Made by a program: the position numbers and the translations under genes. From Paraburkholderia saeva (GTDB lineage: Bacteria > Pseudomonadota > Gammaproteobacteria > Burkholderiales > Burkholderiaceae), in NCBI RefSeq assembly GCF_907164555.1, contig NZ_CAJQZC010000012.1:92818-156817 (forward strand): a stretch of 64,000 nt of DNA. The letters are read 5' to 3'. Below, piece by piece: positions 33,869-43,668 of the stretch (its first letter is position 1; the number at the start of each line of letters is the position of its first letter). Below the pieces are notes generated by a model. That model worked only from the letters and a program-made list of their open reading frames with translations, was not told the origin of the DNA and did no database searches.

Positions 33869-35791
33869 ATGGATATCTACGGCAGTTTCGCGACCCGCTT
33901 CGAGAAAACCCGGGAGGATGAACTCTCGCTCGAGGAGTATCTCGCGCTCTGCAAAGACAATCCCGCCGCGTACGCCACTGCCGGCGAACGCATGTTGACG
34001 GCAATCGGGGAACCCGAACAGATCGACACCCGCAACGATCCGCGCACGTCGCGCATCTTCGCGAACAAGGTGATCAAGGTATACCCCGCGTTCCGTGAGT
34101 TCTACGGAATGGAAGAAGTGATCGAGCAGGTGGTCGCATATTTCCGGCACTCGGCTCAAGGGCTCGAAGAAAAGAAGCAGATTCTCTATCTGCTCGGGCC
34201 GGTGGGCGGCGGCAAGTCGTCGATTGCGGAACGTCTGAAGCAACTGGCCGAACGCGTGCCGTTCTATGCGATCAAGGGGTCGCCTGTGAACGAATCGCCG
34301 CTCGGGCTTTTCGATTACGACGAGGACGGTCCGATCCTCGAAGAACAGTACGGGATTCCACGCCGCTACCTCAAAACCATTCTCAGTCCGTGGGCGGTCA
34401 AACGCCTTCACGAATACAACGGCGACATCCGCAAGTTCCGCGTTGTACGTCGCTTCCCGTCGATTCTCCGGCAGATCGGTATTGCCAAGACCGAACCGGG
34501 CGACGAAAACAATCAGGACATTTCCTCGCTCGTCGGCAAGGTCGACATTCGCAAACTCGAACAGTACGCACAGGACGACGCCGACGCATACAGCTATTCC
34601 GGCGGCCTGTGTCTTGCGAATCAGGGCCTGCTCGAATTCGTCGAAATGTTCAAGGCGCCGATCAAGGTGCTGCACCCGCTGCTGACTGCAACGCAGGAAG
34701 GCAACTTCAAGGGCACGGAAGGCTTTGGCGCGATTCCATTCGACGGCATCATCCTCGCTCACTCGAACGAGTCCGAATGGAAGGCGTTCCGCAACAACCG
34801 CAACAACGAAGCACTGCTCGATCGTATCTTCGTCGTGAAGGTGCCGTACTGCCTGCGCTACGGCGAAGAAATGAAGATCTACGAGAAGCTCATTCGTAAC
34901 TCTTCGCTGGCGAACGCGGTATGTGCACCGGGCACGTTGAAGATGATGTCGCAGTTCTCGGTGCTGACGCGTCTGCACGAACCGGAAAACTCCAGCCTCT
35001 TTTCGAAGATGCAGGTGTATGACGGCGAGAATCTGAAGGACACCGATCCGAAAGCGAAATCGTTCCAGGAGTATCGCGATTTCGCCGGTGTCGATGAAGG
35101 CATGACGGGCGTGTCGACCCGCTTCGCGTTCAAGATTCTTTCGCGCGTGTTCAACTTCGATTCGACGGAAGTCGCGGCGAATCCGGTGCATCTGATGTAT
35201 GTGCTCGAACAGCAGATCGAGCGCGAGCAGTTCCCGCCGGAAACCGAGCAGAAGTATCTGTCGTTCGTGAAGGACGTGCTGGCCTCGCGTTACGCGGAAT
35301 TCATCGGCAAGGAAATCCAGACCGCCTATCTGGAGTCGTATTCCGAGTACGGGCAGAACATCTTCGATCGCTACGTGACGTACGCGGACTTCTGGATTCA
35401 GGATCAGGAGTTCCGCGATCACGACACCGGCGAGAGCTTCGACCGCGCGGCGCTCAATGCCGAACTGGAGAAGATCGAAAAGCCCGCGGGTATCAGCAAC
35501 CCGAAGGACTTCCGCAACGAGATCGTCAATTTCGTGCTGCGCGCACGGGCTGCGAATGCCGGGAAGAATCCGGCATGGATCAGCTACGAGAAACTGCGCG
35601 TCGTGATCGAAAAGAAGATGTTCTCGAACACGGAAGAACTTTTGCCGGTCATCTCGTTCAATGCGAAAGGGTCGGCGGAGGAACAGCGCAAGCACGAAGA
35701 TTTCGTCAACCGGATGGTCGCGAAGGGATACACGCCGAAGCAGGTGCGGCTCCTGTGCGACTGGTATCTGCGTGTGCGCAAGTCGTCATGA
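33869..35791 (+). CDS. prkA: PrkA-family serine protein kinase
   Basis: 640 aa, ATG after GAGGAGGTAGC. The N-terminal AAA-type domain holds Walker A GPVGGGKSS (residues 110-118, K116), and the family block VYPAFREFYGMEEVIEQVVAYF precedes it. The C-terminal region corresponds to the PrkA kinase-like domain. Full length for the family (E. coli YeaG about 644 aa). It is the first gene of prkA-yeaH-spoVR, a conserved stress/stationary-phase operon in many Proteobacteria. Cytosolic. Confidence 0.95.
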   Translation: MDIYGSFATRFEKTREDELSLEEYLALCKDNPAAYATAGERMLTAIGEPEQIDTRNDPRTSRIFANKVIKVYPAFREFYGMEEVIEQVVAYFRHSAQGLEEKKQILYLLGPVGGGKSSIAERLKQLAERVPFYAIKGSPVNESPLGLFDYDEDGPILEEQYGIPRRYLKTILSPWAVKRLHEYNGDIRKFRVVRRFPSILRQIGIAKTEPGDENNQDISSLVGKVDIRKLEQYAQDDADAYSYSGGLCLANQGLLEFVEMFKAPIKVLHPLLTATQEGNFKGTEGFGAIPFDGIILAHSNESEWKAFRNNRNNEALLDRIFVVKVPYCLRYGEEMKIYEKLIRNSSLANAVCAPGTLKMMSQFSVLTRLHEPENSSLFSKMQVYDGENLKDTDPKAKSFQEYRDFAGVDEGMTGVSTRFAFKILSRVFNFDSTEVAANPVHLMYVLEQQIEREQFPPETEQKYLSFVKDVLASRYAEFIGKEIQTAYLESYSEYGQNIFDRYVTYADFWIQDQEFRDHDTGESFDRAALNAELEKIEKPAGISNPKDFRNEIVNFVLRARAANAGKNPAWISYEKLRVVIEKKMFSNTEELLPVISFNAKGSAEEQRKHEDFVNRMVAKGYTPKQVRLLCDWYLRVRKSS

Positions 35792-35917
35792 CACACGAGG
35801 CGTACCGCCCGCGTCGGGCAACGGCGCGGGCACCTTGCGAGGCGCAAGCCGCATGGACATGAAGTTGCATGCGCAACTTGCGTCTCGCGCTCCAGAAATT
35901 CGAGCGGGAGACCGGGT

Positions 35918-37189
35918 GTGCTTCATCAAATCATCGACCGCAGGCTGGCAGGCAAGAACAAGAGCATTGCAAACCGCGAACGTTTTCTGCGTCGCGTAAA
36001 GAACTATATTCGTCGCGCCGTATCGGAAGCGGTGCGCGACCGCAGCATCAAGGACATCCAGAACACGCAGAGCATCACGATTCCGCGCAAGGACATCGCG
36101 GAGCCTTCGTTCCGGCACGGCCCGGGCGGCAAGCGTGAAATGGTGCATCCCGGCAACAGCGACTACATTCGCGGCGACAAGATCCCGCGCCCTGGTGGCG
36201 GAGGCGGTGGCGGCGGCGGAAACAGCGCGAGCAACGAAGGCGAAGGGCAGGACGACTTCGTATTCGAGTTGAGCCGCGAAGAATTCATGCAGTACTTCTT
36301 CGACGATCTCGAACTGCCGCGTCTCGTGAAGACGCATCTGCTTGCCGTGCCGACATGGAAGAGCATCCGCGCAGGGTGGGCGGCTGAAGGCACGCCGAAC
36401 AACATCGACGTCGTGCGTTCGCTGCGCAGCGCGCTTGGCCGACGCATCGCACTCGGCGCGCCCCTCGTCAACGAACTGCATGAACTCGAAAAGCAGCTCG
36501 AGGAAATGAAGGCCGATCCGGCCGACCGTCGCGACGAGATCAAGGCGCTTGAAGAGGAAATCCATCATCTGCGCGGCCGCATCTGGCGCATTCCGTTCAT
36601 CGATCCCTTCGACCTGCGTTACGTGAACCGCGTGAAGCAGCCTGAGCCGTCGAGCCAGGCGGTCATGTTCTGTCTGATGGATGTCTCGGGCTCGATGGAC
36701 GAGCAGCGCAAGGATCTCGCCAAGCGCTTTTTTATCCTGTTGTATCTGTTCCTCAAGCGCAACTACGAGCGCATTGAAGTGGTGTTCATTCGTCACCACA
36801 CCCGCGCCGAGGAAGTCGACGAGGACACGTTTTTCCATTCGACGGAGAGCGGCGGCACAGTGGTATCGAGCGCGCTCGAACTGATGACGAAGGTGATGGA
36901 GGACCGGTATTCGCCGAGTGAATGGAATATTTACGGCGCTCAGGCATCGGACGGCGACAATTGGACTGACGATTCGCCGAAGTGCCGCAAGATGCTTGCA
37001 GATGACATTCTGACGAAGGTGCGCTATTTTGCGTATATTCAGGTCACGCCTGAAGAGCAGAATCTGTGGCTCGAATACGCGCAGCTTGCGCTGACTGCGC
37101 CGCAGATGGCCATGAAGAAGGTGGAAACGGCAGCGGATATTTACCCGGTTTTCCGGGAACTGTTCGAAAAGCAGGTGGCGTCCTCATGA
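35918..37189 (+). CDS. yeaH: YeaH/DUF444 family protein with VWA-like domain
   Basis: 423 aa, GTG start after GGGAGACCGG. The N-terminus is basic and helical (HQIIDRRLAGKNKSIANRERF); a Gly-rich linker (GGGGGGGGGN, about residue 96) follows. The C-terminal half is a von Willebrand A-like domain with a MIDAS motif, D255-S257-S259 in DVSGSMDE. Known partner of the PrkA kinase by operon conservation. The last 4 bases overlap the next start codon (ATGA). Confidence 0.93.
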   Translation: MLHQIIDRRLAGKNKSIANRERFLRRVKNYIRRAVSEAVRDRSIKDIQNTQSITIPRKDIAEPSFRHGPGGKREMVHPGNSDYIRGDKIPRPGGGGGGGGGNSASNEGEGQDDFVFELSREEFMQYFFDDLELPRLVKTHLLAVPTWKSIRAGWAAEGTPNNIDVVRSLRSALGRRIALGAPLVNELHELEKQLEEMKADPADRRDEIKALEEEIHHLRGRIWRIPFIDPFDLRYVNRVKQPEPSSQAVMFCLMDVSGSMDEQRKDLAKRFFILLYLFLKRNYERIEVVFIRHHTRAEEVDEDTFFHSTESGGTVVSSALELMTKVMEDRYSPSEWNIYGAQASDGDNWTDDSPKCRKMLADDILTKVRYFAYIQVTPEEQNLWLEYAQLALTAPQMAMKKVETAADIYPVFRELFEKQVASS

Positions 37190-38865
37190 CTACACGCCAT
37201 CTGCACAACGAAGCGCGCGGCTACCAGCCAGAGCGCGGCAAGGGCGCGAAAGAGACGGATTCCGGTAGCGCCGGACCGGCCGGGGCAGCAGCAGCACCTG
37301 GGCAAACCGCGGTGCCCGTGGACGGGCAAAGGGAAGTCCGTATGAATGTGTCCGATAGACGGCCTCTGCCGTGCCCGTCCGACTGGACCTTCGAACTCAT
37401 CGAAGAATACGATACGCACATCTCCCATGTTGCAGAGCAGTATGGGCTCGACACGTATCCGATCCAGCTCGAACTCATCAGTTCCGAACAGATGATGGAC
37501 GCGTATGCGTCTGTCGGCATGCCGGTGAATTACCGGCACTGGTCGTTCGGCAAACACTATCTGTCGACAGAAAAGAGCTACCGTCGCGGGCAGATGGGGC
37601 TCGCGTACGAAATCGTCATCAATTCGAATCCGTGCATCGCGTATCTGATGGAAGAAAACACGATGACGATGCAGGCGCTTGTCATCGCGCATGCGGCGTA
37701 CGGACACAACTCGTTTTTCAAGGGCAACTATCTGTTCAAGCTCTGGACGGATGCCCACGCGATCATCGATTACCTCGTGTATGCGAAGAACTACATCGCG
37801 GAATGTGAGGAACGCTTCGGACTTGACCGGGTGGAAGAACTGCTCGATTCGTGCCATGCGTTGATGAACTATGGCGTGGACCGTTACAAGCGTCCGCAGA
37901 AGCTTTCGCTGGCGAAGGAATCGGCGGCACGTCGCGAGCGCGAGGCGTACCTGCAGTCTCAGGTGAATGAACTGTGGCGCACGTTACCTTCGAAGAAGGA
38001 AGCGTTGCCTGAGGAAATTGAGGGTCGCTATCCGCCTGAGCCGCAGGAAAACCTGCTGTATTTTGCGGAAAAGAATTCGCCGTTGCTGGAGCCCTGGGAA
38101 CGGGAAGTGATCCGGATCGTGCGCAAGGTGGGGCAGTATTTCTATCCGCAGCGACAGACGCAGGTCATGAACGAAGGGTGGGCGACGTTCTGGCATTACA
38201 CGTTGCTCAACACGCTGTATAACCAGGGCAAGCTGGAAGACGGCTTCATGATGGAGTTTCTCCATTCACATAGCAACGTTGTATACCAGCCGCCGGTGAC
38301 GAAGCCGTATTACAGCGGCATCAATCCGTATGCACTGGGTTTTTCGATGATGAGCGATATCCGGCGCATCTGCGAAGCGCCTACGGATGAAGACCGGCAA
38401 TGGTTCCCTGAGCTGGCTGGCAGCCCGTGGCTGGAAGCGTTGCATTACGCGATGCGCAACTTCAAGGACGAGAGTTTTGTTGCGCAGTATCTGTCGCCGC
38501 ATCTGATTCGTGAAATGCGGCTTTTTTCGGTGCTGGATGATGACATGCGGGACGCGCTGGAGGTTTCTGCGATTCACGACGAGAGCGGATATCAGTACGT
38601 GAGGCAGGCGCTGTCACGGCAGTACGACATGCATCATCGTGAGCCGAATATTCAGGTGTGGTCGGTGAATACGCGTGGCGACCGGAGTTTGACGCTTCGG
38701 CATTTCATGAGTGACAACCGGCATCTTTCTGGTGATAGCGAGGAGGTGCTCAAGCATATGGCTCGCCTCTGGCAGTTTGATGTTTTTCTCGAGAGCGTTG
38801 ATGAGAATGGGACTGTGAGGAAGCGGTATGAATGTCGGTATGTGGCGCCCTTGATCAGGGTTTGA
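37186..38865 (+). CDS. spoVR: SpoVR-family protein
   Basis: 559 aa if ATG 37186 is used; this start overlaps the yeaH stop and has AGGTGG upstream. The alternative ATG 37342 follows AAGGGAAG and gives 507 aa, close to E. coli YcgB (about 510 aa). Residues 1-52 are low-complexity (AGAAAAPGQ) and not part of the known domain. The conserved part runs from PSDWTFELIEEY through DTYPIQLELISSEQMMDAY, YEIVINSNPCIAYLMEENT and HAAYGHNSFFKGNYLF to QTQVMNEGWATFWHY. Function is unknown in non-sporulating bacteria; third gene of the prkA operon. Confidence 0.92.
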   Translation: MTTRHLHNEARGYQPERGKGAKETDSGSAGPAGAAAAPGQTAVPVDGQREVRMNVSDRRPLPCPSDWTFELIEEYDTHISHVAEQYGLDTYPIQLELISSEQMMDAYASVGMPVNYRHWSFGKHYLSTEKSYRRGQMGLAYEIVINSNPCIAYLMEENTMTMQALVIAHAAYGHNSFFKGNYLFKLWTDAHAIIDYLVYAKNYIAECEERFGLDRVEELLDSCHALMNYGVDRYKRPQKLSLAKESAARREREAYLQSQVNELWRTLPSKKEALPEEIEGRYPPEPQENLLYFAEKNSPLLEPWEREVIRIVRKVGQYFYPQRQTQVMNEGWATFWHYTLLNTLYNQGKLEDGFMMEFLHSHSNVVYQPPVTKPYYSGINPYALGFSMMSDIRRICEAPTDEDRQWFPELAGSPWLEALHYAMRNFKDESFVAQYLSPHLIREMRLFSVLDDDMRDALEVSAIHDESGYQYVRQALSRQYDMHHREPNIQVWSVNTRGDRSLTLRHFMSDNRHLSGDSEEVLKHMARLWQFDVFLESVDENGTVRKRYECRYVAPLIRV

Positions 38866-38899
38866 TTTTTTTGTTGTTCTGTCTGGATTTTTTGTTTTT

Positions 38900-39764
38900 G
38901 GCCTTTCCTTGAAGTCATGTCGGTCTATTGGTGTTGCCCCTTTTGCGGGGCGGCATTTTGGGTTTTTCGTGCCGAAGCTGGGTTTCTGCTTTGGCCTTTC
39001 CTTGTATTCGTGTCGGTCTATTTGTGTCGCCCCTGTGCGGGGCGGCACTTACTTTTCTTTGTCCCCCAAGGGGACTTCCTTCGGGGCGTCTTCCAAAGAA
39101 AAGTAAGCAAAAGAAAGGCGCTTCGAGAACTCGGTTTTTCTCGGTGTGTCATTAGTGGGGAATGGCAACCCGCGAAGTGTCGCCCCCACACTTCATGGGA
39201 CATAGGTCCCCGCGCGATTCCAGCCCGCGCGCATTCCACTCCCGTGACAAAGCCGTCATCCACCCGACTCCGCGCTACGCGCGTCGTCGACCGGCATAAC
39301 CTTTCTTCGCCTCTGGTTCACGCCAATCGCTTCACCCATCGCAGCCCGAATCCGGTGGCGCTGAGCGGCCGCACCGCGACGAACGGAGTGCGGAGTGGGA
39401 TGAATGAGCGCTGTGTCACGGGCGGTGCTGTGCGGGAGATCAGATCGCGCGCGGACCCATGCGGCTTCACGCGCGGGGGCGACACCTCACGGGTTGCCAT
39501 TCCCCAGAGATGACACACCTGGAAGAGGTGAGCTATCGAAGCGCCTTTCTTTTGCCTACTTTTCTTTGGAAGACGCCCCGAAGGAAGTCCCCTTGGGGGA
39601 CAAAGAAAAGTAGGTGCCGCCCCGCACAGGGGCAACGCTAATAGACCGACACGAATACAAGGAAAGGCCAAAAGCAAAGAAACAGCTTCGGCACGAAAAA
39701 ACCCAAAATGCCGCCCCGCAAAAGGGGCAACACCAATAGACGGACATGACGTCAAGGAAAGGCC
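38900..39764. repeat. Large nested inverted-repeat element
   Basis: Left arm 38900-39187 and right arm 39475-39764 are near-perfect inverted copies over about 290 bp, with a 287-bp centre that shows weaker inverted similarity. Within the left arm, a unit beginning GGCCTTTCCTTG occurs twice (38900 and 38993, 93 bp apart), each ending in a small GCCCC..GGGGCGGCA hairpin. A second palindrome lies inside it: CTTACTTTTCTTTG (39048-39061) against CAAAGAAAAGTAAG (39094-39107), enclosing GTCCCC-caa-GGGGAC. The right arm repeats all this. Open frames across it are Cys/Trp/Phe-rich and look spurious. It fills the whole space between spoVR and the MFS gene. Confidence 0.88.
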
Positions 39765-39889
39765 CAAGGAGAAACCAAAAAACCCGCAAACCCAAACCTT
39801 ACATCCGGTAAAATCCCGCCCACGAGACAGACAACAAAAAAACCAGTACCAGAAAAAACCAGCGAGCACGAAAAGGAAAACCAGACCCG

Positions 39890-41185
39890 ATGACCGACCA
39901 CACCATCCTCCAGCCTCACGACACCCGTCGCCGGATCTTCGCCATCGTCGGCGCGTCGTCTGGCAATCTCGTCGAATGGTTCGACTTCTACGTGTACTCG
40001 TTCTGCGCGCTTTACTTCGCTCCAGCATTCTTTCCCAGCGGCAATACAACAACGCAACTGCTCAACACCGCAGGTGTCTTCGCCGCAGGCTTCCTGATGC
40101 GGCCGATCGGCGGCTGGTTCTTCGGTCGCCTCGCCGACAAGAAAGGCCGCCGCACTGCAATGATGGTTTCCGTGTTCATGATGTGCGGCGGCTCGCTCGT
40201 CATCGCCGTACTGCCCACCTACGCGCAGATCGGCGCGCTCGCACCCGCACTCCTGCTCGTCGCGCGACTCTTCCAGGGGCTGTCGGTCGGCGGCGAGTAC
40301 GGCACGAGTGCAACCTACATGAGTGAAGTCGCCCTCAAGGGTCGCCGTGGTTTTTTCGCGTCGTTCCAGTACGTCACGTTGATCGGCGGGCAGCTCTGTG
40401 CGCTCCTCGTACTCGTGATCCTGCAGCAGACACTCTCCACCGAGGAACTGAAGGCGTGGGGCTGGCGTATTCCGTTCGTCGTCGGCGCAATGGCTGCGCT
40501 CGTCGCGCTCTATCTGCGTAAATCGCTCGATGAAACTACTACCGCCGAAACGCGTCGCCGCAAGGAAGCAGGCACGCTGCGCGGGCTCTGGGCGCACAAG
40601 GCCGCGTTTGCAACGGTGCTCGGTTTCACGGCCGGCGGCTCCCTGATTTTCTACACGTTCACGACTTACATGCAGAAGTACCTCGTCAACACGGCCGGCA
40701 TGCATGCGAAAACAGCCAGCAACGTGATGACGGCCGCGCTCTTCGTCTACATGGTCATACAGCCGCTCTTCGGCGCACTGTCGGACCGCATCGGCCGCCG
40801 CACGTCGATGATCCTGTTCGGTCTTTTCGCCACCATCGGTACCGTGCCGCTGCTCCATACCCTGAAGGACATCACGAACCCGTACGCAGCGTTCGGGCTG
40901 ATCGTGGTGGCGCTCGCGATCGTGAGCTTCTACACTTCGATCAGCGGTCTGATCAAGGCCGAAATGTTCCCGCCTGAAGTGCGCGCGCTCGGTGTCGGGC
41001 TTTCGTATGCGCTCGCCAACGCGATTTTCGGCGGCTCGGCGGAATACGTCGCGCTGTGGCTCAAGCAGGCCGGCAACGAACCCCTGTTCTACTGGTACGT
41101 CACGGCGCTTTGCGCGATCGCAGGCCTCGTGTCGTTCCGCATGCGCGACCCGGGCAAGGAAGGGTACCTGCGTAACGAACCGTAA
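39890..41185 (+). CDS. MFS transporter, metabolite:H+ symporter type (KgtP-like)
   Basis: 431 aa, 12 TM segments. N-terminal SSGNLVEWFDFYVYSFCALYFAPAFFP is diagnostic of the MHS subfamily (alpha-ketoglutarate, citrate, proline/betaine, shikimate symporters). GRLADKKGRR and GALSDRIGRR are the two MFS loop 2/3 motifs. Best resemblance is to KgtP, the alpha-ketoglutarate permease. Single-gene unit bounded by the inverted-repeat element and a terminator. Confidence 0.88.
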   Translation: MTDHTILQPHDTRRRIFAIVGASSGNLVEWFDFYVYSFCALYFAPAFFPSGNTTTQLLNTAGVFAAGFLMRPIGGWFFGRLADKKGRRTAMMVSVFMMCGGSLVIAVLPTYAQIGALAPALLLVARLFQGLSVGGEYGTSATYMSEVALKGRRGFFASFQYVTLIGGQLCALLVLVILQQTLSTEELKAWGWRIPFVVGAMAALVALYLRKSLDETTTAETRRRKEAGTLRGLWAHKAAFATVLGFTAGGSLIFYTFTTYMQKYLVNTAGMHAKTASNVMTAALFVYMVIQPLFGALSDRIGRRTSMILFGLFATIGTVPLLHTLKDITNPYAAFGLIVVALAIVSFYTSISGLIKAEMFPPEVRALGVGLSYALANAIFGGSAEYVALWLKQAGNEPLFYWYVTALCAIAGLVSFRMRDPGKEGYLRNEP

Positions 41186-41211
41186 GCAGCACGCGCTTCG
41201 CAACGCGTCAG

Positions 41212-41248
41212 AACGGCGGCTCCGGTGTTTCCGGTGCCGCCGTTTTTT
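41212..41248 (+). terminator. Rho-independent terminator after the MFS gene
   Basis: Perfect arms AACGGCGGC / GCCGCCGTT with a 15-nt loop, followed by a T-run (TTTTTT), 27 nt after the stop. Confidence 0.9.
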
Positions 41249-41415
41249 ATTGGGCGCCACGACAGGTGTTTCCAGGCCAGCATGGCGCTATCCACTCCAG
41301 CAGATAAACGTATCGGATTTACTTCGTTGCCGGCGACGGGCTGCATCCGTAGATTGACGGGTTGAAAGAGCGTCTTGCGACGCTCGCCATCCGACTATCC
41401 GATGAAGAGTTTCGC

Positions 41416-42363
41416 GTGACACCAGCTATCTCCGCCCATGTGCCCGCTTACGGGACCGTTGACCGGTCCGGCATCGAAGCCAATCTCCCGCCAACCGGAG
41501 CCGCGCCATCGCAGCGCATCGAAATCCGCGCGTTCGATGCGCCCGCTGGCGCCGAGGTAATCGGTCTCGACCTGAATCTGCCGCTCAGTGCGGACGATTT
41601 TGCACGTATTCATCGCGCGCATCTCGATCATCACGTACTGGTGTTCCGGGATCAGCGCATCACGCCCGATCAGCACATCGCGTTCAGCCGCCGCTTCGGG
41701 CCGCTGCAGATTCACGTGTTGCACCAGTTTCAGCTGGCCGGTTATCCGGAAGTGCTCGTGGTGTCCAATATCGTCGAAGACGGCAAGCCAGTCGGACTCG
41801 GCGACGCGGGCCATTTCTGGCATTCCGACCTGTCGTACAAGGAGAGACCCAGTCTCGGCTCGCTGCTGCACGCGCAGGAATTGCCGGCCGAAGGGGGCGA
41901 TACGCTCTTCGCCAACATGCATCTCGCGTGGGACACGTTGCCCGCGTATCTGCGCAACGCGGTCGAAGGGCGGCTCGCGCAACACACCTATCTCGCGAAA
42001 TACGCGGAACTGCAGCGGCGCAGCCCGTGGCGTCCGGATCTTTCGGCCGAGCAGATCGCGCAGGTGAAGCCCGTTCTGCAGCCCGTCGTGCGCACGCATC
42101 CCGAAACAGGCCGCAAGGCGCTTTTTGTCAGCGAGCACTTTACGACGCACATCGAAGGCCTGCCCGACGACGAGAGCCGCGACCTGCTCGATGCACTCTT
42201 TGCGCACAGCGTGCGGCCCGAACATCTCTACCGGCACGTCTGGGCAGAACACGATCTGGTGTTCTGGGACAACCGCTCGCTGATGCATCTCGCTGCCGGC
42301 ACCCCCGACCATCTGCGTCGCAAGATGTATCGCACAACCATCGAAGGCGACGCGCCGTTCTGA
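41416..42363 (+). CDS. TauD/TfdA-family Fe(II)/2-oxoglutarate dioxygenase
   Basis: 315 aa from GTG 41416. A TTG at 41362 would add 18 residues, but those bases form a perfect hairpin (GAGCGTC-ttgc-GACGCTC, 41368-41385), so GTG is preferred. Iron ligands H136 and D138 (HSDLS) and distal H291 (LMHLAAG) are present, and the 2-oxoglutarate arginine should be in HLRRKMYRTT. TauD-type enzymes release sulfite from taurine or other sulfonates. It heads a cluster with an ABC uptake system, so it probably supplies sulfur from an organosulfonate. Confidence 0.87.
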   Translation: MTPAISAHVPAYGTVDRSGIEANLPPTGAAPSQRIEIRAFDAPAGAEVIGLDLNLPLSADDFARIHRAHLDHHVLVFRDQRITPDQHIAFSRRFGPLQIHVLHQFQLAGYPEVLVVSNIVEDGKPVGLGDAGHFWHSDLSYKERPSLGSLLHAQELPAEGGDTLFANMHLAWDTLPAYLRNAVEGRLAQHTYLAKYAELQRRSPWRPDLSAEQIAQVKPVLQPVVRTHPETGRKALFVSEHFTTHIEGLPDDESRDLLDALFAHSVRPEHLYRHVWAEHDLVFWDNRSLMHLAAGTPDHLRRKMYRTTIEGDAPF

Positions 42364-42414
42364 CGGCCCCACGCGCGCGCTGACGCGCTGATCCACGCAC
42401 ACTGAGGCCTCTCC

Positions 42415-43476
42415 ATGCATCCGATTGAACCGGCCGCGCCACGGCCGTTTAAACACGCACGATTCGCACGCCGGTTCGTCACGGCATTCGTGACGCTCGC
42501 GGTTTCCGTCGCCGGCTTTGGCGTGGCCGCTCCGGCGCATGCGGAAGGTCAGATCCGTATCGCTGAACAGTTCGGCATCGTCTATCTGCTGTTGAATGTC
42601 GCACGCGACCAGCAGTTGATCGAAAAAGAAGGGCACAAGGCCGGCATCGATATTAAGGTCGACTGGCTGCAGCTTTCCGGCGGCTCGGCGGTCAACGACG
42701 CGCTGCTGTCCGGTTCGGTCGATATTGCAGGCGCTGGAGTTGGTCCGTTGCTGACGATCTGGGACCGTACGCGTGGCCGCCAGAACGTGAAGGGCGTCGC
42801 TTCGCTTGGCAATTTCCCGTATTACCTGATATCGAACAATCCGAACGTGAAGACCATCGCTGACTTCACGGAGAAGGATCGCATCGCGTTGCCAGCAGTA
42901 TCGGTCTCCGTGCAATCGCGGCTGTTGCAGTACGCCGCTGCGCAGCGCTGGGGCGAGAAAGACTTCAACCGGCTCGACAAACTGACACAGGCCGTGCCGC
43001 ATCCGGATGCGACCGCGGCGATCATCGCGGGTGGCACGGAAATCACCGGGCACTTCGGCAACCCGCCGTTCCAGGAGCAGGAGCTGGCAGGCAATCCGAA
43101 GGCGCATATCGTACTCAATTCGTACGACGTGCTGGGTGGCCCGAGTTCGGCCACGGTGCTCTATGCGACGGAAAAATTTCGCAACGACAATCCGAAGACG
43201 TATCGCGCTTTCGTCGATGCGCTCGCCGACGCCGCGCGATATGTGAGCGCAAATCCCGAGGCGGCCGCCGACGCCTATATCCGCGTGAATCATTCGAAGA
43301 TCGACCGCGTGCTGCTGCTATCGGTCATTCGCAATCCGCAGGTGCAGTTCAGGATCGCGCCGCAAAACACGCTTGCGCTCGCGCAGTTCATGTACCGCAT
43401 CGGCGCGACGCGAAACGAGCCAAAATCGTGGAAGGACTATTTCTTCGACGATCCTGCCACGGCCGGCGGAAGCTAG
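42415..43476 (+). CDS. Sulfonate/taurine-type ABC transporter substrate-binding protein
   Basis: 353 aa with a long twin-Arg-free signal peptide (cleavage AHA-E near residue 43). The mature protein begins QIRIAEQFGIVYLLLNVARDQQLIEKEG and has QLSGGSAVNDALLSGSVDIAGAGVGPLLTIWDR, the classical SsuA/TauA/NMT1 pattern. Periplasmic. It is 52 bp downstream of the dioxygenase and upstream of the ATPase and permease. Confidence 0.85.
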   Translation: MHPIEPAAPRPFKHARFARRFVTAFVTLAVSVAGFGVAAPAHAEGQIRIAEQFGIVYLLLNVARDQQLIEKEGHKAGIDIKVDWLQLSGGSAVNDALLSGSVDIAGAGVGPLLTIWDRTRGRQNVKGVASLGNFPYYLISNNPNVKTIADFTEKDRIALPAVSVSVQSRLLQYAAAQRWGEKDFNRLDKLTQAVPHPDATAAIIAGGTEITGHFGNPPFQEQELAGNPKAHIVLNSYDVLGGPSSATVLYATEKFRNDNPKTYRAFVDALADAARYVSANPEAAADAYIRVNHSKIDRVLLLSVIRNPQVQFRIAPQNTLALAQFMYRIGATRNEPKSWKDYFFDDPATAGGS

Positions 43477-43668
43477 GTCCTCACGTGTCGACGGACGTCG
43501 ACGCAGCAAAATCGCCGCTTATGCGTCAGGCTGTATTGGATATGCGCAATCATTGGTTGGTCGGCGCAGGCGTGAACCGTATCGTCGTGTTTTGCACTGA
43601 CGGTGCCCGGGCGTGAACATCACGATGACTGAATCATTCAATGCAGCCTTTGCGCAAGGAGCCGCGTG

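Noticed and set aside
33821..35695. A 624-codon minus-strand ORF opposite prkA
   Set aside because: Fully antisense to a conserved kinase gene; no domain recognised.
38917..39513. A 198-codon plus-strand ORF (MSVYWCCPFCGAAFW...) in the space after spoVR
   Set aside because: It is the translation of the inverted-repeat arm; Cys/Trp/Phe-rich composition, duplicated segments and a mirror-image ORF on the other strand show it is repeat DNA, not a gene.
39318..40052. A 244-codon minus-strand ORF across the right arm of the repeat
   Set aside because: Same repeat translated in the other orientation, and it runs antisense into the MFS transporter gene.
41362..41415. TTG start for the TauD-like dioxygenase
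   Set aside because: The extra 18 codons form a perfect hairpin (41368-41385) and are not like the family; GTG 41416 gives the usual length.
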